Shown: positions 1 to 11,434 of the stretch, one piece after another
Position numbering within the stretch: the stretch's first letter is position 1
Layout of the letters: every line of letters begins with the position of its first letter
DNA from: Phocoena phocoena
Taxonomy: Eukaryota > Chordata > Mammalia > Artiodactyla > Phocoenidae
Length of the DNA stretch: 64,000 nucleotides
Reading direction: 5' to 3'
Assembly (NCBI RefSeq): GCF_963924675.1
Contig: NW_027077457.1
Coordinates: forward strand, 124,001-188,000
Position numbers and translations under genes: made by a program
The notes under the pieces: model-generated
Seen by the model: only the letters and a program-made list of their open reading frames with translations
Database searches by the model: none
Told to the model about the DNA's origin: nothing

Positions 1-2380
1 AACCCGTACGATAACAGTAACCCGTACCCTAACACGTACGCTCACCCTAAATCGTTGTCATAACCTAACCTGTCCCCTAAACCGTTGCCGTCCCCTAACC
101 CTAACCCTAACCCTAACCATAACCCTTACCCGAATCCTTACCCTAACCCGTCCCCTAATCCTAACCTGTATGCTAACACTAACCCGTACCCTAACACGTA
201 CGCTCACCCTAAAACATTGTCGTACCCTAACCTGTCCACTAAAACATCCACGTCCCCTAAACCTAAACCTAACCCTAACCCTAACCCTAAACCTAACACG
301 AACCCTTACGCGAAGCCTTACACTAACCCGTTCCCTAATCCTAACCCGTACGCTAACACTAACCCGTTCCCTAACATGTACGCTCACCCTAAAGAGTTGT
401 CGAACTCTAACCGGTCCCCTAAACCGTCCCCGTCCCCTAACCCTAACCCTAACCCTAACCCTGACCTATACCATAAACCGTCCCCGTGCCCGTCCCCTAA
501 CCCTAACCCTAACCCTAAACTTAACCCTTACCCGAAGCCTTACCCTAACCCGTCCCCTAATGCTAACCCGTACGCTAACACTAACCCGTACCCTAACATG
601 TACACTCACCCTATGCTGTTGTCGTACCCTAACCTGTCCCCTAAACCGTCCCCCTCCCCTAACCCTAACCCTAACCCTAAACCTAACCCTTACGCGAAGC
701 CTTACCGTAACCCGTCCCCTAATCCTAACCCGTATGCTAACACTAACCCGTACCCTGACACGTACGCTCACCCTAAACCGTTGTCGTAACCGAACCTGTC
801 GCCTAAACCGTCCCCGTCCCCTAATCTTAACCCTATCCTTAAACCTAAACCTTACTCGAAGCCTTACCCTAACCCGTACCTTAATCCTAACCCGTAGGCT
901 ATCACTAACCCATACCCTAACACGTACACTCACCCTAAATCATTGTCGTACCCTAACCTGTCCCCTCAACCGTCCCCATCCCCTAACCCTAACCCTAACC
1001 CTTACCCGAAACCTTACCGTAACCCGTTCCCTAATTCTAAACAGTACGCTAACACTAACACATACCCTAACACGTATGCTCACCCTAAACCGTTGTCGTA
1101 ACCTAACCTGTCCCCTAAACCGTCCCTGTCCCCTATCCCTAACCCTAACCTTAACTCTAACCCTAACCCTTACCCGAAGCCTTACCCTAACCCGTCCCCT
1201 ATTCCTAACCCGTACGCTAACACTAACCCATACCCTAACACGTACGCTAACCCTAAACAGTTGTCATACCCTAACCTGTCCCCTAAACCGTCCCCGTCCC
1301 CTAAACCTAACCTTAACCCTAACCCTAACCCTTACCCAAAGCCTTACCCTAACCCGTCCCCTAATCCTAACCCCTATGCTAACAATAACCCATACCCTAA
1401 CACGTACGCTCACCCTAAACCATTGTCGTACCCTATCCTATCCCCTAAACCGTCCCGATCCCCTAACCCTAACCCTAACCCTATCCCTAACCCTTACCCG
1501 AAGCCTTACACTAACCCGTCCCCTAATCCTAACCCGTACGCTAACACTAACCCGTACCCTAACACATACGCTCACCCTAAATCATTGTCGTACCCTAACC
1601 TGTCCCCTAAACCGTCCCCGTCCCCTAACCCTAACCCTAACCCTTACACGAAGCTTTACCCTAACCCGTCCCCTAATCCTAACCCGTACGCTAACACTAA
1701 CCCGTACCCTAACACGTACGCTCACCCTAAACCGTGGTCGTACCCTAACCTGTCCCCTACACTCTCCCCGTCCCCTAACCCTAACCCTAACCCTAACCCT
1801 GACCCTTACCCGAAGACTTACCCTAACCCGTACCCTAATCCTAACCCGTACGCTAACACTAACCCGTACCCTAACACGTACGCTCACTCTAAACCGTTGT
1901 CGTACCCTAACCTGTCCCCTAAACCGTCCCCGTACCCTAACCATAACCCTTACCCTAACCCCAACACTAACCTTTACCCAAAGCCTTACCCTAAACCCTC
2001 CCCTAATCCTAAACCGCACGCGAACACTAACCCGTACCCTAACATGTACGCTCACCCTAAACCGTTGCCGTACCCTAACCTGTCCCCTAAACCTTCCCCG
2101 TCCCCTAAACCTAAACTTAACCCTAACCCTAACCCTTACCTGAAGCCTTACCCTAACCCGTCCCCTAATCCTAACCTGTACGCTAACACTAACCCGTACT
2201 GTACCACGTACGCTCACCCTTAACCGTTGTCGTACCCTAACCTGTCCCCTAAACTGTCCCTGTCCCCTAACTCTAACCCTAACCCTTACCCGTAGACTTA
2301 CCCTAACCCGTCCCCTAATGCTAACCCGTATGTTAACACTAACCCGTACCCTAACACGTACGCTCACCCTAAACCGTTGT
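1..2380. repeat. Well-ordered part of the telomere-like array (hexamer register intact)
   Basis: Between the anchors at 54 and 2376 every spacing is a multiple of 6 bp, so length changes have added or removed whole hexamers. The first clear break in register is at about 2380-2395, where a base is missing near ttacctaacccg and the next anchor falls at 2525 (149 bp). The intact register explains why frames stay open on both strands for hundreds of codons. Confidence 0.9.
396..617. repeat. Expanded 222-bp higher-order unit with an internal duplication
   Basis: This higher-order unit is 60 bp longer than the usual 162 bp. The block accgtccccgtcccc plus a perfect CCCTAA run occurs twice, at about 424-462 and again at about 477-515, separated by a degenerate stretch (gacctataccataa). 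The extra length is ten hexamers. Confidence 0.8.
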
Positions 2381-5300
2381 CTTACCTAACCCGTCCCCTA
2401 AACCTTCCCCGTCCCATAACCCTAACCCTAACCCTTACCCGAAGCCTAACCCTAACCGGTCCCCTAATCCTAACCCGTACACTAACACTAACCTGTACCC
2501 TAACATGTACGCTCACCCTAAACCGTTGTCCTACCCTAACCTGTCCCCTAAACCCTCCCCGTCCCCTAACCCTAACCCTAACCCTAACCCTAACCCTTAC
2601 CCGAAACCTTACCCTAACACGTCCCCTATACCTAATCCGTACGCTAACACTAACCCGTACCCTAACACCTACGCTCACCCTAAACCGCTGTGGTATCCTA
2701 ACCTTTTCCCTAATCCGTCCCCGTCCCATAATGCTAAACCTAAATCTTTACAGATGCCTGTCCCTAAACCATCCCCAAATCCTAACCCATACGCTAACAC
2801 TAAACTGTACCCTAACACGTAGGCTCACCCTAAATCGCTGTCGTACCCTAATCTGTACCCTAAACCGTCCCTTTCCCCAACCCTATCCCTCACCCTAACA
2901 CTTACACGAAGCCTTACTCTAACCTGTCCCCTAATCCTAACCCAAATGCTTACACTGACCAGTACCCTAACATGTACGCTCACCCTAAAGCATTGTCGTA
3001 CCCTAACCTGTACCCTAACACGTCCTCATCCACTAACCCTAACTCTAACACTTACCTGAAGCCTTACCCTAACACATCCCCTAATCCTAAACCATGCGCT
3101 AACACTAACCCATACCCTAACTCGTACGATCACACTAAACCGTTGTCGTACACTAACCTGTACTCTAAACCTTCCCTGTCCCCTAACCCTAACCCTAATC
3201 CTTACCGGAAAAGTTACCCTAACCTGTCCCCTAATCCTAACCCGTATGCTAACATTTACACCTACCCTAACTTGTATGCTCAATGAAAACCGTTGTCATA
3301 CACTAACCTGTACCTAAACAGTCCCTGTCCCATAACCCTAACCCTAACCCTTATCCAAAGCCTTACCCTAACCCGTCACCTAAGCCTAACTGGTACGCTA
3401 ACACTAACACATACCCTAACATGTACACTCACCCTAAACCATTGTCTTCCCCAAACCTGTACCTTAAATCGTCCCTGGCCCTGTCCCCTAACATTAACCA
3501 TAACCCTAACCCTTACCCGAAGCCTTATCCTAACCCGTCCCCTAATCCTAATCCGTACGCCAACACTAACCCATACCCTTACACCTACGCTCACCTTAAA
3601 TCGTTGTCGTACACTAAATTGTACCCTAAGCCGTTCCCATTCCCTAACCTAATCCCTAACCCTAACCATAAACCTAATCATTACCCGAAGCCTTAGTCTA
3701 AACTGTCCCCTAATCCTAAACCGTATGCTAGCACTAACACATACCCTAACATGTACACTCAACCTAAACTGCTGTCGTATTCTAACCTATACCCTAAACC
3801 GTTCCCATCCCCTAACCCTAACCCTAACCCGACGTCTTACCCTATCCCTTCCACTAATCATGGACCATACACTAACACTAAACCTTACCCTAACATGTAT
3901 TCTCACACTAACACATTGTGGTACCCTAACCTGTACCTTGAACCGTCTCCATCTCCTAACCCTAACCCTAACCCTAACCCTTACCCTAAGCCTTACCCTA
4001 ACCAGTCCCCTAATTCTAACCCATATGCTAACACTAACCTGTGCCCTAACATGTATGCTCACCCTAAACTGTTGTCGTACCCTAACCTGTACCCTAAAAC
4101 GTCCCTGTCCCTGTTCCCTAACACTAACACATACCCGAATCATGTCTCTAAACCTTACACTAATCCTAACCCTTATGGTAGCACTAACATGTACCCTAAA
4201 ACATACGCTCACCCTAAACTTTTGTCATTCCCTAACCTGTATCCTAAATGGTCCCAGTCCCCTAACAATAACCCTAAACCTAAACCTAAACCTAACCCTT
4301 ACGTGAAGCTTTACCCTAACCCGTCCCTTAATCCTAACCCGTACGCTAATACTAACCCATAACCTAACACGTACGCTCACCCTAAATCATTGTCATACCC
4401 TAACCTGTACCATAAATCGTCGTTGTCCCCAACCTCAAACCGTTTCCCGAAACCTTATACTAACCCTTCCCCTAATCCTAACCCGTAAACTAACACTAAC
4501 ATGTACCCTAACACTTACGCTCACCCTATACCGTTGTCATACCTTAAATTGTACCCTAAACTGTCCCCACCCCCTAACCCTAACCCTAACCCGAACCCTT
4601 ACCCAAAGCCTTACGCTAACCCATCGGTAATCCTAACCCGTACGCTATCACTAACCTGTATCCTAACATGTACACTCACACTAAACAATTGTCGTACCCT
4701 ATCCTGTACCCTAAAACGTCCCCATCCCCTAAACCTAAATTTAAGCCTTAGCCGAAGCCTTACCCTATCACCTCCCATAATCCTAACCCGTTTGCAAACA
4801 CTAACCCATACCTTAACACGTGTAGTCAACCTAAACTGTTGTCATACACTAAACTGTACCCTAAACCGTCCCCGTCCCCCAACCCGAACCCTAAATCTTA
4901 CCCTTACCCGAAGTCTTACCTTAACCCTTCCCATAATCCGAAACTGTACGCTAACGCTAACCCATACCCTATCACGTACACTCACCCTAAACCGTTGTCA
5001 TACCCTAACCTGTAACAAAAACCGTCCCCATCCCCTAACCTTAACCCTAACTCTTATCCGAAACCTTACCCTAGCACGTCCTCTAATCTTAACCCATACG
5101 CTAACACTAACCCATAGCCTAAAATGTACGCTCAACCAAAACTCTTGTTTTACCCTACACTGTACCCTAAACCGTCCCCATCCCCTAACCCTAACACTTT
5201 CCCTAAACCTTACAGTAACCCGTCCCCTAATCTAAACCCGTACGCTAACACTAACTCTTACTCTAACTGCTATGCTCACCCTAAACCTTTGTCTTACACT

Positions 5301-6411
5301 AACCTGTACCCTAAACCGTCCCTGTCTCCATCCCCTAACCCTAACCCTAACCCTACCCCTAACCCTTACCTGAAGCCTTACCCTAACCATCCCCTAATCC
5401 TAAACTGTACGCTAACCCTAACCAATACCCTAACACATACGCAGACCCTAAACCATTGTCCTACCATGATCTGAACCGTAAACCATCCCTGTGCCCTAAC
5501 CCTAACTCTAAACCTAACCCTTTCCCAAAGCATTACACTAACCCGTCCACTAATCCTAACCCATACACTAACATGAACCCATCCCCTAACATATATGTTC
5601 TACTTAATTAGTTGTCGTACCCCAACCGGTATCCTAAACCTTCCCCATACCCTAACCCTAAACTTAACACTAACCCTTACCCGAAGCCTTACCCTAACAC
5701 GTCATCTAACCCTAAACCGTACGCTAACACTAATACGTACCCTAACTGTTACGCTCACCCAAAAATGTTGTCGTACCTAACCTGTACACTAAACCATTCC
5801 CGTCCCCTAACCCAAATGCTAAAACTAACCCTTACACTAAACCTTACCCTAACCCTTCCCCTAACCCTAACCCGTACACTAACACTATCCCGTACTCTAA
5901 TACATACGCTCACCCTAAACCTTACCCGTCCCCTGAGCCTAACCCTAAACCTAACCCTTACCCAAAGCCGAACCCTAACGCATCCCCTATTCCTAACCAG
6001 TTCACTTACACTAAACCATACCCAAACACGTACGCTCCCCTAAACCATTGTCGTACCCTAACATGTACCCTAAACCATCCCCTTCCCCTAACCCTACCCC
6101 TAACACTTATGCGAAGACTTACCCTAACCCGTCCCCTATTCCTAGCCCATACGGTGACACTAACCATTACCGTAACACGTATGCTCACCCTAAACCGTTT
6201 TCGTACCCTAACCTTTACCCGAATCCGTCCCTGTCCATTAACCCTAACCCTAAACCTTACGTGAAGCCTTACCTTAACCTGTCTCCTAATGTTAATCCAT
6301 ACACTAACACTAATCCGTACCCTCACACCTATGCTCACCCTAAATTGTTGTAGTAATATAACCTGTACCTTAAACCATCCCCATCCCCAAACCCTAACCC
6401 TAACCCCAACC
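2381..6411. repeat. Decayed part of the telomere-like array
   Basis: The same higher-order repeat continues, but with more substitutions and several indels that are not multiples of six. Anchors are at about 2525, 2687, 2837, 2992, 3142, 3292, 3441, 3603, 3771, 3915, 4071, 4221, 4389, 4533, 4688, 4838, 4994 and 5144, spaced 144-168 bp. Perfect CCCTAA runs become shorter and rarer towards the satellite junction. I infer that this part is older than, or less often homogenised than, the distal part. Confidence 0.85.
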
Positions 6412-6425
6412 CAGAGCACTTCCTC
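6405..6425. other. Junction of telomere-like array and satellite
   Basis: The last hexamer-like bases (aaccctaaccccaaccc) end at about 6411. The next recognisable bases, cttatggttctttaccttag from about 6424, align to the interior of the satellite unit (compare cttatggtcctattccttag at 20400), inside its L1-derived part. There is no unrelated DNA between the two repeats. The exact base of the join is uncertain by about 10 bp. Confidence 0.85.
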
Positions 6426-7080
6426 TTATGGTTCTTTACCTTAGGGAAATGAAATCAAAAAGACACATCTATGCCAAAGTTTGGGATGGCTCCTTTTACA
6501 AGAACCTCGTCTATGATACAAGTTAAATATCCCAGAAAGTGAAATTTGGATAAAGAATTAGTGGTACTTACCTACAACTGAATATCACTCAGCAATGAAA
6601 TCTATGTCTTCAGGTCCAAAGCAACATAATGAGTGGATTCAGGTATGATGATTCTAAGTGAAATAAGTCACACAGAAAAAGAAACATCATAAGATGTCAC
6701 TAATACACGGAACTTAATCTTGGCTACACATGAACTGAATTACAAAACAGAACAGGGTCTCAAATTTAGAAAACCTACTTATGCTTGCTTAATGGGAAAG
6801 GTGGGTTGGGCTGCTACATAAAACCAGAGACTGAAATTAGCACACATACCGTTCCTAAAACAAATATGTAATAGAATAGACCTACTCCTTGCTCAACGAA
6901 ATGGACTTGACACCCCATATTCAAGACCTAGGAATATACCTGACTAGTAAGAATCTAAAAACCTATGGATTTATATGTCCCCGTAAGAGAATCAAGCGTG
7001 TGTACAGCAGCATAAACGCAGCAGTGAAAATCATCTAAATCCCATTATCAATATAAATTTCAAGAAAAACCACAATAACA
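6412..7080 (+). mobile_element. L1 3' end (ORF2 tail and 3' UTR), most L1-like copy
   Basis: The segment aligns by eye to the end of L1 ORF2 and the 3' UTR as seen in even-toed ungulates and whales. Bases aaaaagacacatct (6457-6470) and aagtgaaataagtcacaca (6655-6673) resemble the L1 ORF2 coding sequence more closely than the matching parts of other units, which read caaaaacagagagcc and acgtgaactacgtcacaca. The array's usual TAG after the SGP residues is absent here (ggtccaaag), but other stops are present, so this is a dead fragment. The A-rich tail is at about 7058-7080. Confidence 0.85.
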
Positions 7081-7862
7081 GAGAAATACAGAACAATTCT
7101 TAAATATTTCAATCAGGGCTAGAGATGCAACCTGGATTCAGCACATCTACACCTAGAGCTGGGTGACACATAAGGCAGAACACTTGGGCTCATTGGTTTG
7201 TTGAGGTTCAGTGAGCAAAAGCAGACCCTTTGAAGTCATACTGCATGGTACCTATTCCATGAGGCCCAACTGTCCAGGTTAAATGGATTCTTCTTTCAGC
7301 TAAAAAATGCACGGGGAGCCCAGAATATTGTCCACTGTGTGATCTAGAAACGTTTTTAAAGGCATCACAAATTTCATTCCCTTGTACTCGGGCTCGGCAT
7401 TCCAGATGCTTTACTAACACTCACCCAACTAGGTGAGTCGGTGCCTTTAACCTCCTGTTTGGCCCAGTTTGCAATTTCTGCGGAAGATGAACAGGAATAG
7501 GGAGAACCAATGAGAAAGTAGCTGTAGATGTTTGGAAGGGCAAATTTAAGTCTCATTTCCCAACAGGAAGATGAATTAACCAAATGCTCAGCATACACTG
7601 CCGGAAACAGATTAGGGTCTGAAGCTATCTTGCGGTTTTGCAGTCAGCTCACAAGAAAGCGAGTTGGAGAAAGGAGCTCAGCGGCACTGTAATTCACAAA
7701 CCTGCACAGTTATAAGTGACAGCAATCATCCAAAATTATATTGAAGTAAGGCTGCGAAGAGGACTTGAAAGTGAGGCAGAATTGCAGGAAACCAATCTGG
7801 GAGGAAGACTGGAGTTGCATTTAAAACATAGGAAAACAGGCAGAACAAGGACAATGATGCAC
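6412..7862 (+). repeat. Satellite unit 0, truncated and diverged edge copy
   Basis: This copy begins inside the L1 part and lacks the upstream palindrome. The L1 portion runs to about 7080 and the non-L1 portion from there to 7862. It differs from the other units at many more positions than they differ from each other. It carries ATATAAA (about 7051-7057) where most copies have AATAAA. Several of its differences are closer to L1 than the array consensus is. Confidence 0.88.
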
Positions 7863-7938
7863 TTGGCCAAAAAGTGCGTATGCGATTTTTCCTGAATATA
7901 TATATTCAGGAAAAAACGCATACGCACTTTTTGGCCAA
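7863..7938. repeat. 76-bp palindrome of unit 1
   Basis: Inverted repeat with no spacer, from ttggccaa to ttggccaa. The centre is expanded by TATA, which keeps the symmetry. A G-to-T change on the left and a C-to-A change on the right are paired. The left gcga against the right acgc leaves one mismatch. Confidence 0.92.
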
Positions 7939-9614
7939 CCAAGCAAGCCTGTAAAGGAAATCTGCACTACAATGAAATCTCACTGCCCCCCCGGGCAAAA
8001 GGGCCTTCTGAAAAAAGTGTAAAATCCAGTAAGGTAGGACAGGATATGGAGAACAGGGAGCCTTGTTATGCTGAATGGCAGGATGTAAATTGCCAACAGC
8101 CACCCTGGAGAAGTGTATGGTGTTTCCTGAAACACGTAAGAAATAAAGCAACACAGCCTATGGCAATTGCACTTATGGTCTTATTGCTTAGGGAAATTAA
8201 AATCAAAAACAGAGAGCCACCCCAAAGTTAGGGACGGCTGTGTTCCCAAGAAGCTCGTCGACAGTACCAGGTAAATATCCCAGAAAGCAAAAAATGGTTA
8301 AAGAAGTTGTGGCACGTACGTGCAATGCAATATCACTCAGCAATGAAATCTGTGTCATCAGGCCCGTAGCGGCATAGTAAGTGGATGCAGGTACGGTGAC
8401 TCTACGTGAACTACATCACACAGAAAAAGAAACATCATAAGATATCACTAATACACGGAATGTAAACTTGACTACACATGAACTGAATTACAAAACAGAA
8501 CAGGGTCGCAAATTTAGAAAACCAACTAGTGCTTGCTTATGGGGAAAGGTGCCTTGGGGTGCTGCATAAAACCAGAGACTGAAATTAGCACAGATAACAT
8601 TCCATAAGCCAAATATGTAATAGACAAGACCTACTCCTTGCTCAACGAAATGGACTCAACACCACTTATTCAACGCCTAGGAATATACCTGACTAGGAAG
8701 AATCTTAAAACCCATGGATTTATATGTTTCCATAAGAGAATCAATCGTGTGTACAGCGGCATAAACGCAGCAGTGAAAATCCGGTAAATACCATTATGAA
8801 AATAAATTTCAAAAACAAAACACAAAGACAGTGAAATAGAGAGCAATTCTTAAATAATTCACTCAGGGCATGTGATGCAACCGGGATTTAACACATCTAC
8901 ACCCAGAGCTGGTTGAGACATAAGGCTGGACACTTCAGGCTGATAGCATTGGTGAGTTTCGGTGAGCAAATGCAGACCCTTTGAAGTCATACTGCATGGT
9001 ACCTATTCCATGAGTCCCAACTCTCCAGGTTCAAGGGATTCTTTCTCTAGCTAAAACATGCATGGGAAACCCACAGTATGGTCCACCGTGTGATTGGGAA
9101 ACGATTTAAAATGCATCTCAGTTTTCGTATCCTGGTCCTCGGGTTCAACATTCCAGATGCTTTACTAACACTCTCCCCGCTTGGAGAGTCAGTGCCTTTA
9201 ACCTGCTGTTTGGCACAGCTTGCAATTTCTGTGCAAGATGAACAGGAATAGGGAGAACCAATGAGAGATTAGCTATAGGTGTCTGCACGGGCAAATGTAA
9301 CGCTCATTTCCCAACAGGAAGAGGAATTAACCAAAGGCTCAGTGTGCCCTGCCGGAAACAGATTAGGGCCTGAAGCAATCCTGCGGTTTTGTGCCCAGCT
9401 CACAAGAAAGCGAGTTGAAGAAAGGAGCTCAGCGGCACTGTAATTCACAAACCTGCAGAGTTATAAATGACAGCTATCCTCCAAAAATATATTGAAGTAA
9501 GCCTGCGAAGGGGACTTGAAAGCGGGGCAGAATTTCAGGAAAACGATTGCAGGGGCTAGACTGGAATTGCCCTGTAAGCATAGGAAAAAAGGCAGAACGT
9601 CGAAAATGATGCAC
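7863..9614 (+). repeat. Satellite unit 1 (1752 bp)
   Basis: Palindrome 7863-7938, four bases longer than usual because the centre reads TATATATA. L1 part about 7939-8830 with AATAAA at 8801. Type B in the L1 part (ggcaattgcac, cagagagcc). The arms carry the paired change agtgcg/cgcact, with one mismatch at gcga. Confidence 0.9.
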
Positions 9615-11360
9615 TTGGCCAAAAAGGGCGTATGCGTTTTTTCCTGAACATATTCAGGAAAAAACGCATACGCCCTTTTTGGAAAACCAAGCAAGCCTGT
9701 AAAGGAAATCTGCACTACAATGAAGTCTCACTGCCCCCCTGGCAAAAGGGCCAACTGAAAAAAGTGTAAAATCCAGAAAGGTAGGACAGGATATGGAGAA
9801 CAGGGAGCCTTGTTATGCTGATTGGCAGGATGTAAATTGCCAGCAGCCACCCTGGAGAAGTGTATGGTGTTTCGTGAAACACGTAAGAAACAAAGCAACA
9901 CAGCCTATGGCACTTCCACTTATGGTCCTATAGCTTACGGAAATGAAAATAAAAAACAGACAGCCACCCCAATATTTGGGACGGCTGTGTTCACAAGAAG
10001 CTCGTCTACAGTATCAGGTAAATATCCCAGAAAGCAAAAAATGGATAAAGAAGTTGTGGCACGTACGTACAATGCAATATCACTCAGCAATGAAATCTGT
10101 GTCATCAGGCCCGTAGCGGAATAGTGAGTGGATGCAGGTACGGTGATTCTACGTGAACTACGTCACACAGAAAAAGAAACATCATAAGATATCACTAATA
10201 CACGGAATGTAAACTTGACTACACGTGAACTGAATTACAAAACAGAACAGGGTCTCAAATTTAGAAAACCAACTAGTGCTTGCTTATGGGGAAAGGTGCG
10301 TTGGGGTGCTGCATAAAACCAGAGACTGAAATTAGCACAGAAAACTTTCCATAAGCCAAATACGTAATAGACAGGACCTACTCCTTGCTCAACGAAATGG
10401 ACCCAACACCACATATTCAACGCCAAGAATATACCTGACTAGGAAGAATCTTAAAACCCATGGATATATATGTCTCCGTAAGAGAATCAAGCGTGTGTAC
10501 AGCGGCCAAAACACAGCAGTGAAAATCCGATAAATCCCATTATCCAAATAAATTTCGAAAACAAAACACAAAGACAGTGAAATAGAGAGCAATTCTTAAA
10601 TAATTCACTCAGGGCATGTGATGCAACCCGGATTGACCACATCTACACCCAGAGCTGGTTGAGACATAAGGCTGGACACTTCAGGCTGATAGCATTGGTG
10701 AGTTTCGGTGAGCAAATGCAGACCCATTGAAGTCATACTGCATGGTACCCATTCCGTGGGTCCCAACTCTCCAGGTTCAAGGGATTCTTCCTCCAGGTAA
10801 AACATGCATGGGAAACCCAGAGTATCGTCCACCGTGTGATTGGGAAACGATTTAAAATGCATCTCAGTTTTCGTATCCTGGTCCTCGGGTTCACCATTCC
10901 AGATGCTTTACTAACACTCTCCCCGCTTGGAGAGTCAGTGCCTTTAACCTCCTCTTTGGCACAGCTTGCAATTTCTGTGCAAGATGAACAGGAATAGGGA
11001 GAACCTATGAGAGACTAGCTGTAGGTGTCTGCACGGGCAAATGTAACGCTCATTTCCCACCAGGAAGAGGAATTAACCAAAGGCTCAGCGTGCCCTGCTG
11101 GAAACAGATTAGAGCCTGAAGCAATCCTGCGGTTTTGTGCCCAGCTCACAGGAAAGCGAGTTGAAGAAAGGAGTTCAGGGGCAGTGTAATTCACAAACCT
11201 GCAGAGTTATAAATGACAGCTACCTTCCAAAAGTATATTGAAGTAAGCCTGTGAAGGGGACTTGAAAGCGGGGCAGAGTTTCAGGAAAACGATTGCAGGG
11301 GGTAGACTAGATTTGCCCTGAAAGCATAGGAAAAGAGGCACAACGTCGACAATGATGCAC
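9615..11360 (+). repeat. Satellite unit 2 (1746 bp)
   Basis: Palindrome 9615-9686 with the right edge changed to ggaaaacc. L1 part about 9687-10574. Type A (ggcacttccac, tagcttacgg, cagacagcc). Type A has an in-frame TAG in the old ORF2 frame at tatagctt. Confidence 0.9.
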
Positions 11361-11434
11361 TTGGCCAAAAAGGGCGTATGCGTTTTTTTCCTGAATATAT
11401 TCAGGAAAAAAACGCATACGCCCATTTTGGCCAA
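11361..11434. repeat. 74-bp palindrome of unit 3 with symmetric one-base expansion
   Basis: Both homopolymer tracts of the arms have grown by one base: cgttttttt on the left and aaaaaaacg on the right. The inverted repeat therefore stays matched there. The only visible break is cccatttt on the right against aaaaaggg on the left. Confidence 0.92.

Larger units (their letters stand above)
1..6411. repeat. Degenerate telomere-like (CCCTAA)n array with a ~162-bp higher-order repeat
   Basis: The stretch is built almost entirely from CCCTAA hexamers and point variants of them (such as CCGTAC, CGCTAA, CACTAA, CCTTAC). It is arranged in a longer repeat marked by a gttgtcgtac-like anchor, then gtcccctaaaccgtcccc, a variable run of perfect CCCTAA, cgaagccttaccct, and gtcccctaatcctaaccc. 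Anchors at 54, 216, 396, 618, 780, 942, 1092, 1260, 1422, 1584, 1734, 1896, 2064, 2226 and 2376 are spaced 162, 180, 222, 162, 162, 150, 168, 162, 162, 162, 150, 162, 168, 162 and 150 bp, all multiples of six. About 40 copies fit before the end at about 6411. The C-rich strand is +, as expected when the chromosome end lies to the left. No long pure telomere tract is present, so this is subtelomeric or interstitial rather than the functional telomere. The long open frames here (for example 170-2143 +) are hexamer artefacts. Confidence 0.93.

Noticed and set aside
170..2143. 657-codon open frame (+), with overlapping long frames on both strands up to about 6.4 kb
   Set aside because: The frames are pure dipeptide-like repeats (T-L, N-P, V-R) produced by a hexamer array kept in register. 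They occur in several frames and on both strands at once.
1..6411. Functional telomere
   Set aside because: The hexamers are too degenerate and are locked into a higher-order repeat. Only short perfect CCCTAA runs occur.
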